29,725 nt of DNA from Thermodesulfovibrio sp. (GTDB lineage Bacteria > Nitrospirota > Thermodesulfovibrionia > Thermodesulfovibrionales > JdFR-85): positions 1-29,725 of the forward strand of contig JALUAR010000267.1 in NCBI GenBank assembly GCA_027050975.1, written 5' to 3'. Positions 22,935 to 29,725 of this stretch are shown here, piece after piece; position 1 is the first letter of the stretch; each line of letters starts with the position of its first letter. Both the position numbers and the translations under genes were made by a program. The notes under the pieces were generated by a model. That model was given only the letters and a program-made list of their open reading frames with translations, searched no databases and was not told where the DNA came from.

Positions 22935-24371
22935 ATGACGGTTCTTATTTTGATTGTGTTGGGAATCCTTCTATCGCCCTTTAATGGTTTCGCACAGGAT
23001 GATACAGGAAAAAGAATATACAACCAGTGGTGTGCACAGTGTCACGGTTACGAAGGTGACGGAGAGGGGTATGCCAAGGAGTTTACCTTTCCCAAACCGA
23101 GGGACTTTAGCCTTGGTACGTTTAAATTCCGTACCACTCCAAGCGGTGATCCCCCTACTGATGAGGATATAATAAGATCAATAAGAAATGGTAATCCGGG
23201 AACATCAATGCCTGCATGGAAGAGATTCAGCGATGAAGAGGTAAAGGCCCTTGTAGAGTACATAAAGGAGTTTGCGCCTGATGTGTTCGAGTTCGAGCCG
23301 GAGCCAATAAAGATAGAGAATGCACCACCGGCAACGGAGGAAATAATCAAAAAGGGTAAAGAGCTTTTCAGGGTGGCAAAATGTGTCGAGTGTCATGGAC
23401 AGCATGGAAGAGGAAATGGAAAGAAGGCATGGAGAGATGACTTTAAAGATGACTGGGGTTACAGGATAGACCCAGCAAATTATACCTATCCCTGGGAACT
23501 CAGAAATGGCTCCTCATTAAAGGATATTTACCGGACTATCACAACGGGTCTCAGCGGTACACCCATGACTTCCTATCAGGACTCTCTGAGTGATGAAGAA
23601 CGTTGGGCGCTGGCACACTTTATCAAGTCACTTCAGGTTGAGAGAAGACTTGGAATATCTCTGAGGTTAAAAAAGGTTGAGTCAATTCCAGAAAGTACTG
23701 ACGATCCTCAGTGGGAGAGTCTGGACTGGCTGGACCTGCCCATGGCAGGACAGATAATTTTTGAGCCGCGCCACTTTACACCCACAATTACAAATGTCAG
23801 AGTAAGAGGCCTGTATACTGAAGACAAAGTCGCCATAATGCTTGAATGGGTGGATAAGAAACCAAACAAGGGTGATGACGGTATGCCTCCCGATGGTATC
23901 AGGCTGCAGTTTCCTTCCAAAATTCCCGATGGCAGCGAAAGGCCCTATTTTTACATGGGTGACAGAAGACACCCCGTTAATCTGTGGGTCTGGAATGCTG
24001 CGGATAACCTTGGTAAGGAGTATATCGCAAAGGGACCTGATACGGTATATAGCCAACAGAAGCAGGACGTAAAGGCTGTTGGAGTTTACGATGATGGACT
24101 CTACAGAGTCATTTTTGTAAGATCCATCAATACTGGCGACAGTGAGGATATTGTATTTGAGACAGGCAGATTTATACCATTTGCTGTTACTGTTTATGAC
24201 GGCCGTCTTCAGGAGCAGGGAAACAAAGGTGTAATCTCAGCATGGTACTACATTATGCTTGAGCCATCAACGCCGTTAAGGGTCTTTGTTCTACCTCCAG
24301 CAGTGTCGCTTATGGTTTTCTTCGCCGGTTTTCTTCTTCATAAGAGGTTAAGCAGAAAGGCAGATGCTTAG
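22935..24371 (+). CDS. Diheme cytochrome c fused to an ethylbenzene-dehydrogenase-like heme b domain
   Basis: A 478-residue protein: signal peptide (about 1-20), heme c sites CAQCH (33-37) and CVECH (150-154), then from about 255 a beta-sandwich of the EB_dh/NarI-gamma-like kind (IIFEPRHFTP, MLEWVDKKP, PYFYMGD with a candidate heme-ligand Met), and a C-terminal membrane anchor (about 450-470). The first half is a paralogue of the cytochrome at 8146, the presumed NosZ donor. This supports one electron chain: quinol, CydA-like subunit, cytochromes c, NosZ. It overlaps the nosL start by 8 bp. Confidence 0.9.
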   Translation: MTVLILIVLGILLSPFNGFAQDDTGKRIYNQWCAQCHGYEGDGEGYAKEFTFPKPRDFSLGTFKFRTTPSGDPPTDEDIIRSIRNGNPGTSMPAWKRFSDEEVKALVEYIKEFAPDVFEFEPEPIKIENAPPATEEIIKKGKELFRVAKCVECHGQHGRGNGKKAWRDDFKDDWGYRIDPANYTYPWELRNGSSLKDIYRTITTGLSGTPMTSYQDSLSDEERWALAHFIKSLQVERRLGISLRLKKVESIPESTDDPQWESLDWLDLPMAGQIIFEPRHFTPTITNVRVRGLYTEDKVAIMLEWVDKKPNKGDDGMPPDGIRLQFPSKIPDGSERPYFYMGDRRHPVNLWVWNAADNLGKEYIAKGPDTVYSQQKQDVKAVGVYDDGLYRVIFVRSINTGDSEDIVFETGRFIPFAVTVYDGRLQEQGNKGVISAWYYIMLEPSTPLRVFVLPPAVSLMVFFAGFLLHKRLSRKADA

Positions 24372-24846
24372 AAGATCCGTTGTTATTCTTATCTTTGTGT
24401 TGACAGTAATGGGATGCAAGGAGCAGGATGTACCCAAGCCTCCTCCTATTGAACTGACGCGTGAGCACATCTGTAGTGTGTGCGGTATGATAATTGTGGA
24501 CTTTCCTGGTCCCAAGGCACAGATACATTACAGAGGAGGACGTGTTGACACATTCTGCAGTGTTGCGGAGATGATAAGCTTCTATCTGCAGCCGGACAGA
24601 CCGCGTGGCATTGTGGCCATTTATGTAAATGACATGTCCGGAGCGGAGTGGAAACATCCCCTCGGCAGATGGATAGATGCAGAGGATGCTTATTATGTCT
24701 ACGGAGCCCGGATATCAGGCGCTATGGGTCAGGAGATGGTGCCCTTCTCTGACTATGCCTCTGCCGAGGGGTTTATAAGAAAGCATGGTGGCAGAGTTGT
24801 CAGGTTTAATGAGATAAAGATGGATATGTTGAGACCGGAGTTATGA
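24364..24846 (+). CDS. nosL: NosL copper-chaperone lipoprotein
   Basis: A 160-residue outer-membrane or periplasmic lipoprotein: lipobox TVMGC (Cys18), then CSVCGM (Cys37, Cys40, Met42), the Cu(I) motif of NosL, and two ferredoxin-like beta-alpha-beta repeats with FCSVAEM, GAxxSGAMG and a closing FIRKHGGRVVRF. NosL supplies copper for CuZ assembly. It overlaps both neighbours, including ATGA with the next gene. Confidence 0.94.
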   Translation: MLRRSVVILIFVLTVMGCKEQDVPKPPPIELTREHICSVCGMIIVDFPGPKAQIHYRGGRVDTFCSVAEMISFYLQPDRPRGIVAIYVNDMSGAEWKHPLGRWIDAEDAYYVYGARISGAMGQEMVPFSDYASAEGFIRKHGGRVVRFNEIKMDMLRPEL

Positions 24847-25133
24847 AAAGAGGGAAAAATCTTATAATGCTTGCCCTGGTCTTAAATCTTTTGGTTGCTG
24901 TGCTTCTGTTTTCAGAACTTTTCGGTTACAAAAACCTTGATAAAGCGATTGGGTTTCAGTCTCTGTCTGGCGGGCTGGGGCTTGGTGCCTCTGTAAACCC
25001 CAGATGGGGGTATATCAACTTTGATCCCAGAATCGAAAGAATAGAAGAGACAAATCTCTACCCCGTACCGGGAGGTTATGTCTACTCGCCCGAGAGAGGA
25101 ACATCGGTAAGTGAATTCAATGAGGCTTGGTAG
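24843..25133 (+). CDS. Small membrane-anchored protein of unknown function
   Basis: A 96-residue protein with one N-terminal helix (about 7-25), followed by a Gly-rich stretch (SLSGGLGLGASVNPRWG) and a Tyr/Pro-rich tail. I do not recognise it. It shares ATGA with nosL and overlaps the second NosL-like gene by 14 bp, so it is translated with them and is likely real and periplasmic-facing. Confidence 0.75.
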   Translation: MKRGKNLIMLALVLNLLVAVLLFSELFGYKNLDKAIGFQSLSGGLGLGASVNPRWGYINFDPRIERIEETNLYPVPGGYVYSPERGTSVSEFNEAW

Positions 25134-25611
25134 TATTGTTTTGCTTATGATCTTGCTTTTCACTTCATGCAGGGACTCATCGCAGCCCCTGCCTCTTAAA
25201 CATCCTATTAAGAATCCGCCTGCCTTTACAGATCATGTCAAATGTGATAACTGTGTTATGGACAGAAATATGTATGCAAGAACTCGATATGTTTTTGAAT
25301 CTTCAAAGGGAAAGTTTTACACCTGTTCTCTGGCCTGTCTTGTTATTCTGAGTATGAAGCTGCAGCTGAAACCCCACAGTATCAAGGTTGCCGATTATCT
25401 CAATCCCAATAAAATGATAGATGTGCAAAAAGCTGTGTATGTGATAGGCTCCAGAGCTCGCGGTACAATGACAAAGGTAAGTAAGATCGCCTTCTCTGAC
25501 AGGGCTGTTGCAGAAAGGTTTGTTGCCAAATATGGAGGAAGAATTGCGACATTTGCGGAGGCAATGCAAAAGGCAAGAGAGGAGATACTGGAAACACTTT
25601 CAGAAAAGTAG
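25120..25611 (+). CDS. Second NosL-like lipoprotein
   Basis: A 163-residue lipoprotein from ATG 25120 (a GTG at 25111 is an alternative): lipobox LFTSC (Cys17), CDNCVM (Cys42, Cys45, Met47) and an extra pair Cys69/Cys73 in TCSLAC. The tail GSRARGTM...RFVAKYGGRIATF matches the second NosL repeat. It is diverged from the nosL at 24364 and the extra Cys pair suggests a distinct copper site or partner. It lies just before a MacB-type transporter. Confidence 0.85.
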   Translation: MRLGSIVLLMILLFTSCRDSSQPLPLKHPIKNPPAFTDHVKCDNCVMDRNMYARTRYVFESSKGKFYTCSLACLVILSMKLQLKPHSIKVADYLNPNKMIDVQKAVYVIGSRARGTMTKVSKIAFSDRAVAERFVAKYGGRIATFAEAMQKAREEILETLSEK

Positions 25612-25623
25612 AGGTTTTGTCCG

Positions 25624-26793
25624 ATGAGGATGTTAAATATCTTTCTTGCAGCAGCTAATAGTCTGACAAGACATAGACTGAGGACGGGAGTGATTGTAGT
25701 CTGTCTTGTTGTCATACTCTGTCCATTTGTGACAGCCCTATCAATCCTCGAGGGAGTAAAAAGACAGGCCCTCGTTTCGGTAAATGAAGGAGCTGACATT
25801 TATGTAACAATGGATATGTATGGTAGAAACGGAATGATACCCATGGAATACGCCAAAGAGATAGAAAAGATTGACGGTGTTATAAAGGCTGTTCCAAGGG
25901 TGATCAGCAGAATATATGTAGAGGGTAGAATCGCTGTTTTGCTTGGTATCCCGATTTCAGAGATAGGTCAATCCGTAAGTTTTATAAAAGGTTCCCTTCC
26001 CGAGGAGGGTGAGATTGTGATAGGAAAGGGACTGGCTGAGGCATTGGGACTCGATATAGGTAGCAACCTGAGCCTCGGAATAAGGGTCACAGCCATTATA
26101 GACCACAGTCCTTTTATCCTTAAAGAGGTCTATCGTGTCTCGGGTATATTTGATTCTGATACCTCAATATGGACATCCGATCTGATACTGGCAAACATAG
26201 AGGATGCCATCTCCATATACGAGATGGAGGACTTTGTCTCCGATATAGCGGTTTATGTGAAGCAGGGTAAGGTGGTTTCCGTTACCGATGAGATACAGAA
26301 ACTGAATGCCTTTTTCAGAATACAGTCGAAGTCTCTTGCAAGGAGATACATACAAAGGGGCTTTAACAGAAAAGGGGGAATCTTTATCGTCCTTTATACG
26401 TTTGCATTTGTTCTGGCAATTCCAGTTATACTTGTTGTCTCAGGGACAGGACTTTCCGAGAGAAAGAAGGAGATCGGGATCCTCAAGGCAACAGGCTGGC
26501 AAAGCAGTGAGGTGCTCCAGATGGTATTCTTCGAAAACATCCTGATCGCCATGATTAGCGCTCCCCTTGCCCTTATCCTTTCCTTTATATGGGTGAAACT
26601 TTTTAACGGTATATTCATTGCTCAAATGTTCATTGCTGAAGTAGGTGCCATGGCACCATTTAAAATACCAGCCCTTTTTCTACCTACTTCGTTCCTGCTG
26701 AGTTTCTTTTTTTCTATAATGCTCAGCCTCGTTGGTAGCATATACTCTACATGGAGAACAACCATTGTTCCACCTGCAGAGGTGCTGAGATGA
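25624..26793 (+). CDS. MacB/LolC-type (FtsX-like) ABC transporter permease
   Basis: A 389-residue protein: N-terminal helix (about 20-42), a periplasmic MacB-PCD-like domain (about 45-240), then three helices ending in the FtsX-like domain (SERKKEIGILKATGWQSSEV marks its conserved cytoplasmic loop; last helix about 350-375). Such transporters act mechanically on periplasmic proteins, lipoproteins or peptides. Next to two NosL-type lipoproteins, a role in lipoprotein release or copper-chaperone cycling is plausible (inference). ATGA overlap with its ATPase. Confidence 0.93.
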   Translation: MRMLNIFLAAANSLTRHRLRTGVIVVCLVVILCPFVTALSILEGVKRQALVSVNEGADIYVTMDMYGRNGMIPMEYAKEIEKIDGVIKAVPRVISRIYVEGRIAVLLGIPISEIGQSVSFIKGSLPEEGEIVIGKGLAEALGLDIGSNLSLGIRVTAIIDHSPFILKEVYRVSGIFDSDTSIWTSDLILANIEDAISIYEMEDFVSDIAVYVKQGKVVSVTDEIQKLNAFFRIQSKSLARRYIQRGFNRKGGIFIVLYTFAFVLAIPVILVVSGTGLSERKKEIGILKATGWQSSEVLQMVFFENILIAMISAPLALILSFIWVKLFNGIFIAQMFIAEVGAMAPFKIPALFLPTSFLLSFFFSIMLSLVGSIYSTWRTTIVPPAEVLR

Positions 26794-27470
26794 CCCCTTT
26801 AATACGGTGTGAAGGGATATGGAAGATTTACAGAAGGAGCAGATCTTCTGAAATTGTTGCACTTTCAGATATAAATATGAGTGTGCATAAAGGCTCCATC
26901 ACGGTCATCAAGGGTCCCTCGGGCTCCGGGAAGACAACCCTTATCAGCATCATAGGAACCATTGAAAGACCCACAAAGGGGACGGTGTATATCGAGGACA
27001 GGGCTCTGACGGAGTTATCCGATATCGCCCTCTCGAGGCTCAGAAGAAGACGGATAGGAATTGTGTTTCAGGACTTTAATCTGATGCCTCGTCTTTCTGC
27101 ATGGGAGAATGTTTCCTATCCCCTGATACCGGAGGGGATCAAGACGTACGAGAGAAAAAAGAGGGCTTGTGAACTTCTTGAGATGTTAGGACTTGAGGGA
27201 AGATATGACCATACCCCTGAGGAACTCAGCGGTGGTGAGAAGCAGAGGGTTGCAATTGCAAGGGCACTTATCAACAATCCTGATATACTTATCCTTGACG
27301 AGCCAACATCAAACATTGACAGCAAAACTGCTATGGAGATTATCGATTTGATCAGGAAACTAAGGATGGATGGAAAAAGCATCCTGATCTGTACACATGA
27401 TGGGCAGCTCCTCTCGGATGCAGATCATATATATACCTTGCACAAAGGCAAAATAATAGATGATTCTTAA
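26790..27470 (+). CDS. MacB/LolD-type ABC transporter ATPase
   Basis: A 226-residue ATPase from ATG 26790: Walker A GPSGSGKT, Q-loop FQDFNLMP, signature LSGGEKQRVAIARAL, Walker B ILILDEPTSNID and H-loop CTHDG are intact. It forms a transporter with the permease it overlaps by four bases. The longer frame from 26751 lies within the permease gene. Confidence 0.95.
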   Translation: MTPLIRCEGIWKIYRRSRSSEIVALSDINMSVHKGSITVIKGPSGSGKTTLISIIGTIERPTKGTVYIEDRALTELSDIALSRLRRRRIGIVFQDFNLMPRLSAWENVSYPLIPEGIKTYERKKRACELLEMLGLEGRYDHTPEELSGGEKQRVAIARALINNPDILILDEPTSNIDSKTAMEIIDLIRKLRMDGKSILICTHDGQLLSDADHIYTLHKGKIIDDS

Positions 27471-28464
27471 TGCCTACTCCATAATAGTCCTTTTCAGCTG
27501 TCTTGTTACAGGTGTTTTAGCCTTTCTGTTGACGATTTTTTCCCTGCGTATATCCCTTAAATACAAAGACGGCATTACCGATACCGAGAGAAGTGAACTT
27601 CAGGACAGGGCATATCTTATGCTCCTTATTGCCAATGTGGTACTGGTAATAGAGATACTTTCCTGGCCTCTCCTTTATTTGACCCTTCAGAGTTACATCT
27701 CCTATATCCAGGGTGCAATGTGCATATTCGGTGTAACCCAGGCACAGAAGTCTCTCAGTGCGGTTGTACAGATATACAAGCCTCTGGTCTTTTTTCTTGT
27801 AGGAGGCTGGCTCCTGTTGAACAAACTTGACAGCGCTACAGAAACATCTCCCCTTTTTAAAAGAAAATTCCTTTTCCTTTTTATAGTGAGCCTGCTCGTT
27901 ATGCTTGACAAACTGATCGAGATTTACTACATAACTGAATTCAATGTTGAGGTGGATGTCGGTTGTTGTACTACAGTATTTGATCTGCCGGGGAGAAAGA
28001 CCTCTGTTGTCTCGGAATCCATATTCGGAAAGTACTACAGGGAATATCTCTTGTACATATACTATGTCTCAAACTCCGTTCTCGTCTTCTTTATGGCGTT
28101 CTCTTACAGAGGTGTCAAGGCAAAGAAAGGAGGTGTCCTCCTGTCAATTACAGCCCTCCTGGCCGCATTTAACTCGGTAGTGACAATACTGGCCTTTTTC
28201 GAGACAATTGCACCGGTGATAATGGATACACCCGGGCATCATTGTATCTACTGCATGTGGCAGTACGCACCTGATAGCATATTGATTACACTTCTGTTCA
28301 TTGTAGGTAGCTTCTCGCCGGGATGGGCCCTTTTGCTTTATATTACAGGCAGACACAAAGAGACCCTGGAGACCTTACAGAGTTATATAAAAAGACTCTC
28401 TCTTATAGGAATGATATCCATTGCCACTTCTGTGATTCTTGTTTCAATACATATTCTTTTATGA
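27460..28464 (+). CDS. Polytopic membrane protein of unknown function with HHCxxCM motif
   Basis: A 334-residue protein with about eight hydrophobic segments. Conserved-looking Cys are Cys88 (GAMCIFGV), the pair Cys169/170 in a soluble loop (DVGCCTTVFDLPG) and HHCIYCM at 260-266. The last could bind Cu(I) or act as a thiol-disulfide site, somewhat like VKOR-type or copper membrane proteins, but I do not recognise the family. It overlaps the ATPase gene by 11 bp and closes the nos-linked unit. Confidence 0.8.
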   Translation: MILNAYSIIVLFSCLVTGVLAFLLTIFSLRISLKYKDGITDTERSELQDRAYLMLLIANVVLVIEILSWPLLYLTLQSYISYIQGAMCIFGVTQAQKSLSAVVQIYKPLVFFLVGGWLLLNKLDSATETSPLFKRKFLFLFIVSLLVMLDKLIEIYYITEFNVEVDVGCCTTVFDLPGRKTSVVSESIFGKYYREYLLYIYYVSNSVLVFFMAFSYRGVKAKKGGVLLSITALLAAFNSVVTILAFFETIAPVIMDTPGHHCIYCMWQYAPDSILITLLFIVGSFSPGWALLLYITGRHKETLETLQSYIKRLSLIGMISIATSVILVSIHILL

Positions 28465-28536
28465 ACTCAATTCAGCGATAAGGATTCAAAGGGGAGGCGA
28501 TTATTCCTTCATAGTTCCTGCTGTGTTCAGGTATGA

Positions 28537-28579
28537 AGTGACATAAGTTACTGAATTTTCCCGCAACTAATTGTATTAT
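28537..28579 (+). promoter_or_regulatory. Crp/Fnr-type operator plus -10 box upstream of the unknown gene at 28585
   Basis: AGTGA-CATAAG-TTACT at 28537-28552 and a -10-like TATTAT at 28574-28579. The centre-to-start distance equals that of the copies at 5586 and 6893. The predicted start falls at about 28585-28586, on the first codon of the gene. Confidence 0.62.
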
Positions 28580-28584
28580 TACTT

Positions 28585-29241
28585 ATGATGAAGACCAGGA
28601 TTACAAGTGGGCGGATTCCTCTATGCTTCCTTGAATGGCTCTTCTCTTCAAGAAGGCGTTTTCTTGAAAATTTAAAAAAAGGCGGACCCCTTAAATACTT
28701 CTCCGCACACCTGCCGGTAATGGCAACGTGGAGTAATGATAATCATTTCCCTGTAAATATGACCGTAAAAGGCATAGGACTTATCCCGAAGAGTGAGCAC
28801 TTAGAGGACTACACAGACATTTTTGAGAGCACAATTGCCGAGGCAAGGACACTGCCTTGGAATGAGACACTGTTAAAGAGGATAGAAGCGATGGAGAGAG
28901 TGTACAGCGATATAGAAAACTTTGATCCCACGCTACTTGGAGGTCTTGAGATATTTGAGGGTAAGGCTCTTAATAATCTGAGGAATAATCCATATGCGAG
29001 CCTCCTTTATGTTGGCATGTCACCTTCGCCTGAAGGCATAAAATACATAAGTTTCCAGGTAAACGGAAAAGTGGAGATACTGCCAAAGGAGAGTATATAT
29101 TACAGATTTCTCCTTGCTTCAAGGAGGTTATTTGAATATGAGAAGTTTCACCTATACCAGCCTGACTATCCTTTCGGATACCTCATAAAAGTGGTGGAAG
29201 TAAAAGATAAATCACCATGGACAAGGATGGAAAATCGTTAA
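28585..29241 (+). CDS. Soluble protein of unknown function under a Crp/Fnr-type operator
   Basis: A 218-residue protein without signal or membrane helix. I do not recognise it. Notable parts: a basic N terminus (FSSRRRFLENLKKGG), HLPVMATWSNDNHFPVN, and an alternating Tyr/Phe-rich C-terminal half. No Shine-Dalgarno sequence precedes ATG 28585 or 28588 and the predicted transcription start coincides with them, so the mRNA may be leaderless; otherwise the true start is downstream. It overlaps the following sensor gene by 25 bp and so is probably functionally linked to it. Confidence 0.7.
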   Translation: MMKTRITSGRIPLCFLEWLFSSRRRFLENLKKGGPLKYFSAHLPVMATWSNDNHFPVNMTVKGIGLIPKSEHLEDYTDIFESTIAEARTLPWNETLLKRIEAMERVYSDIENFDPTLLGGLEIFEGKALNNLRNNPYASLLYVGMSPSPEGIKYISFQVNGKVEILPKESIYYRFLLASRRLFEYEKFHLYQPDYPFGYLIKVVEVKDKSPWTRMENR

Positions 29242-29725
29242 TCTTCAAAAGCCTCAGATTCAAACTTTTCTTAATCTTATTTTCAGGAATAACAATTAGT
29301 GTTGTACTCTTTCTCTACATAGAGGTGTCCACATCCGAAAGAGAGATAAGAGAAGATATTGAAGAACATCTGAAGCTCATTACCTCCATCATATATACCA
29401 TCCTGGAAAATACCATGGCACAGGGAAGAAAGGATGAGGTGCCAATCCATCTAAAATACCTTACGGAAAATCCATTGATAACAGAAATAAAACTTTTAGA
29501 TGATAAGAAAACGGTAAAGTTTGCAGCAGGGAAAACGATTGCAAAACAGGGCATTTTAAAGAGACTGTATTACCCTATTACACCTCGTCCCGTCTGCAAG
29601 AGGTGTCATGGAAAAAAGGAATTGATCGGATACCTTGAAGTCAGTTTTGACATTACAAAGGACCAGAAACGTCTTTCGAGAGAGCTTTGGAGGCACCTGG
29701 GCTCTTTCTGGCTATTACTTCTAAT
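29217..29725 (+). CDS. Membrane sensor with periplasmic heme c domain, 3' end outside window
   Basis: The frame from ATG 29217 is open to the right edge (169 codons seen). A basic start is followed by a membrane helix (about 14-36), a periplasmic domain (about 37-160) holding one heme c motif, CKRCH (127-131), in the context TPRPVCKRCHGKKELIG, and a second helix begins at about 160. This is the layout of c-heme sensor kinases or chemoreceptors with a DUF3365/PAS-like sensing domain for redox state, NO or O2; the output domain is cut off. It overlaps the preceding gene, suggesting coupled translation. Confidence 0.82.
   Translation, partial: MDKDGKSLIFKSLRFKLFLILFSGITISVVLFLYIEVSTSEREIREDIEEHLKLITSIIYTILENTMAQGRKDEVPIHLKYLTENPLITEIKLLDDKKTVKFAAGKTIAKQGILKRLYYPITPRPVCKRCHGKKELIGYLEVSFDITKDQKRLSRELWRHLGSFWLLLL

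Overview
The window is a dense, entirely plus-strand stretch of a bacterial chromosome. It looks like an anaerobic, respiratory Gram-negative bacterium rich in c-type cytochromes, with a sigma-54 system, corrinoid methyl transfer and a nitrous oxide reductase locus. The style (PCP_red-tailed NirJ/Ahb-like radical SAM protein, cytochrome bd-like complex with c-type subunits, many SD-led operons) would fit Nitrospirota or a Desulfobacterota-like lineage. That is an inference; no rRNA, tRNA, insertion sequence or CRISPR array is visible.

Region 1 (1-4600): a corrinoid protein (missing only its first base), an MtaA/HemE-family methyltransferase with altered zinc ligands, a GAF histidine kinase and a sigma-54 response regulator form one apparent operon. 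It ends in a 10-bp-phased array of GAGACA/TGTCTC half-sites. Region 2 (4600-8021): a Crp/Fnr regulator, a radical SAM/SPASM tetrapyrrole enzyme and a tandem universal stress protein. The last two carry an identical-architecture operator (AGTGA-N6-TTACT) about 41 bp upstream of the predicted transcription start; a third copy lies at 28537.

Region 3 (8146 to about 28464): a very long nos locus: diheme cytochrome c, NosZ, a NosR split into a periplasmic FMN protein and a membrane polyferredoxin that is fused to NosD, then NosF and NosY. Next comes a block not usually seen with nos: a cupredoxin/DUF1573-like protein with two in-frame UGA codons, a transglutaminase-like protein, a TlpA-like thioredoxin and a second cupredoxin-like protein. 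It is followed by a CydA-like subunit with three c-type cytochromes, two NosL-like lipoproteins, a MacB/LolCDE-type ABC transporter and an unknown Cys-containing membrane protein. Region 4 (28537-29725): an unknown protein and the start of a membrane sensor with a periplasmic c-type heme.

The most interesting observation is the gene at 15974-17395. Its two UGA codons sit at the same position in two consecutive DUF1573-like domains, where the family normally has its CGC cysteine motif. Each UGA is followed at exactly the same distance by a hairpin with the same GU-containing AGTTC loop and compensatory stem changes. This is the expected layout of a bacterial selenoprotein with two SECIS elements, and standard gene calling would break it into fragments. 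The second is a plausible alternative electron route to NosZ through a CydA-like protein lacking residues of the oxygen-reducing site.
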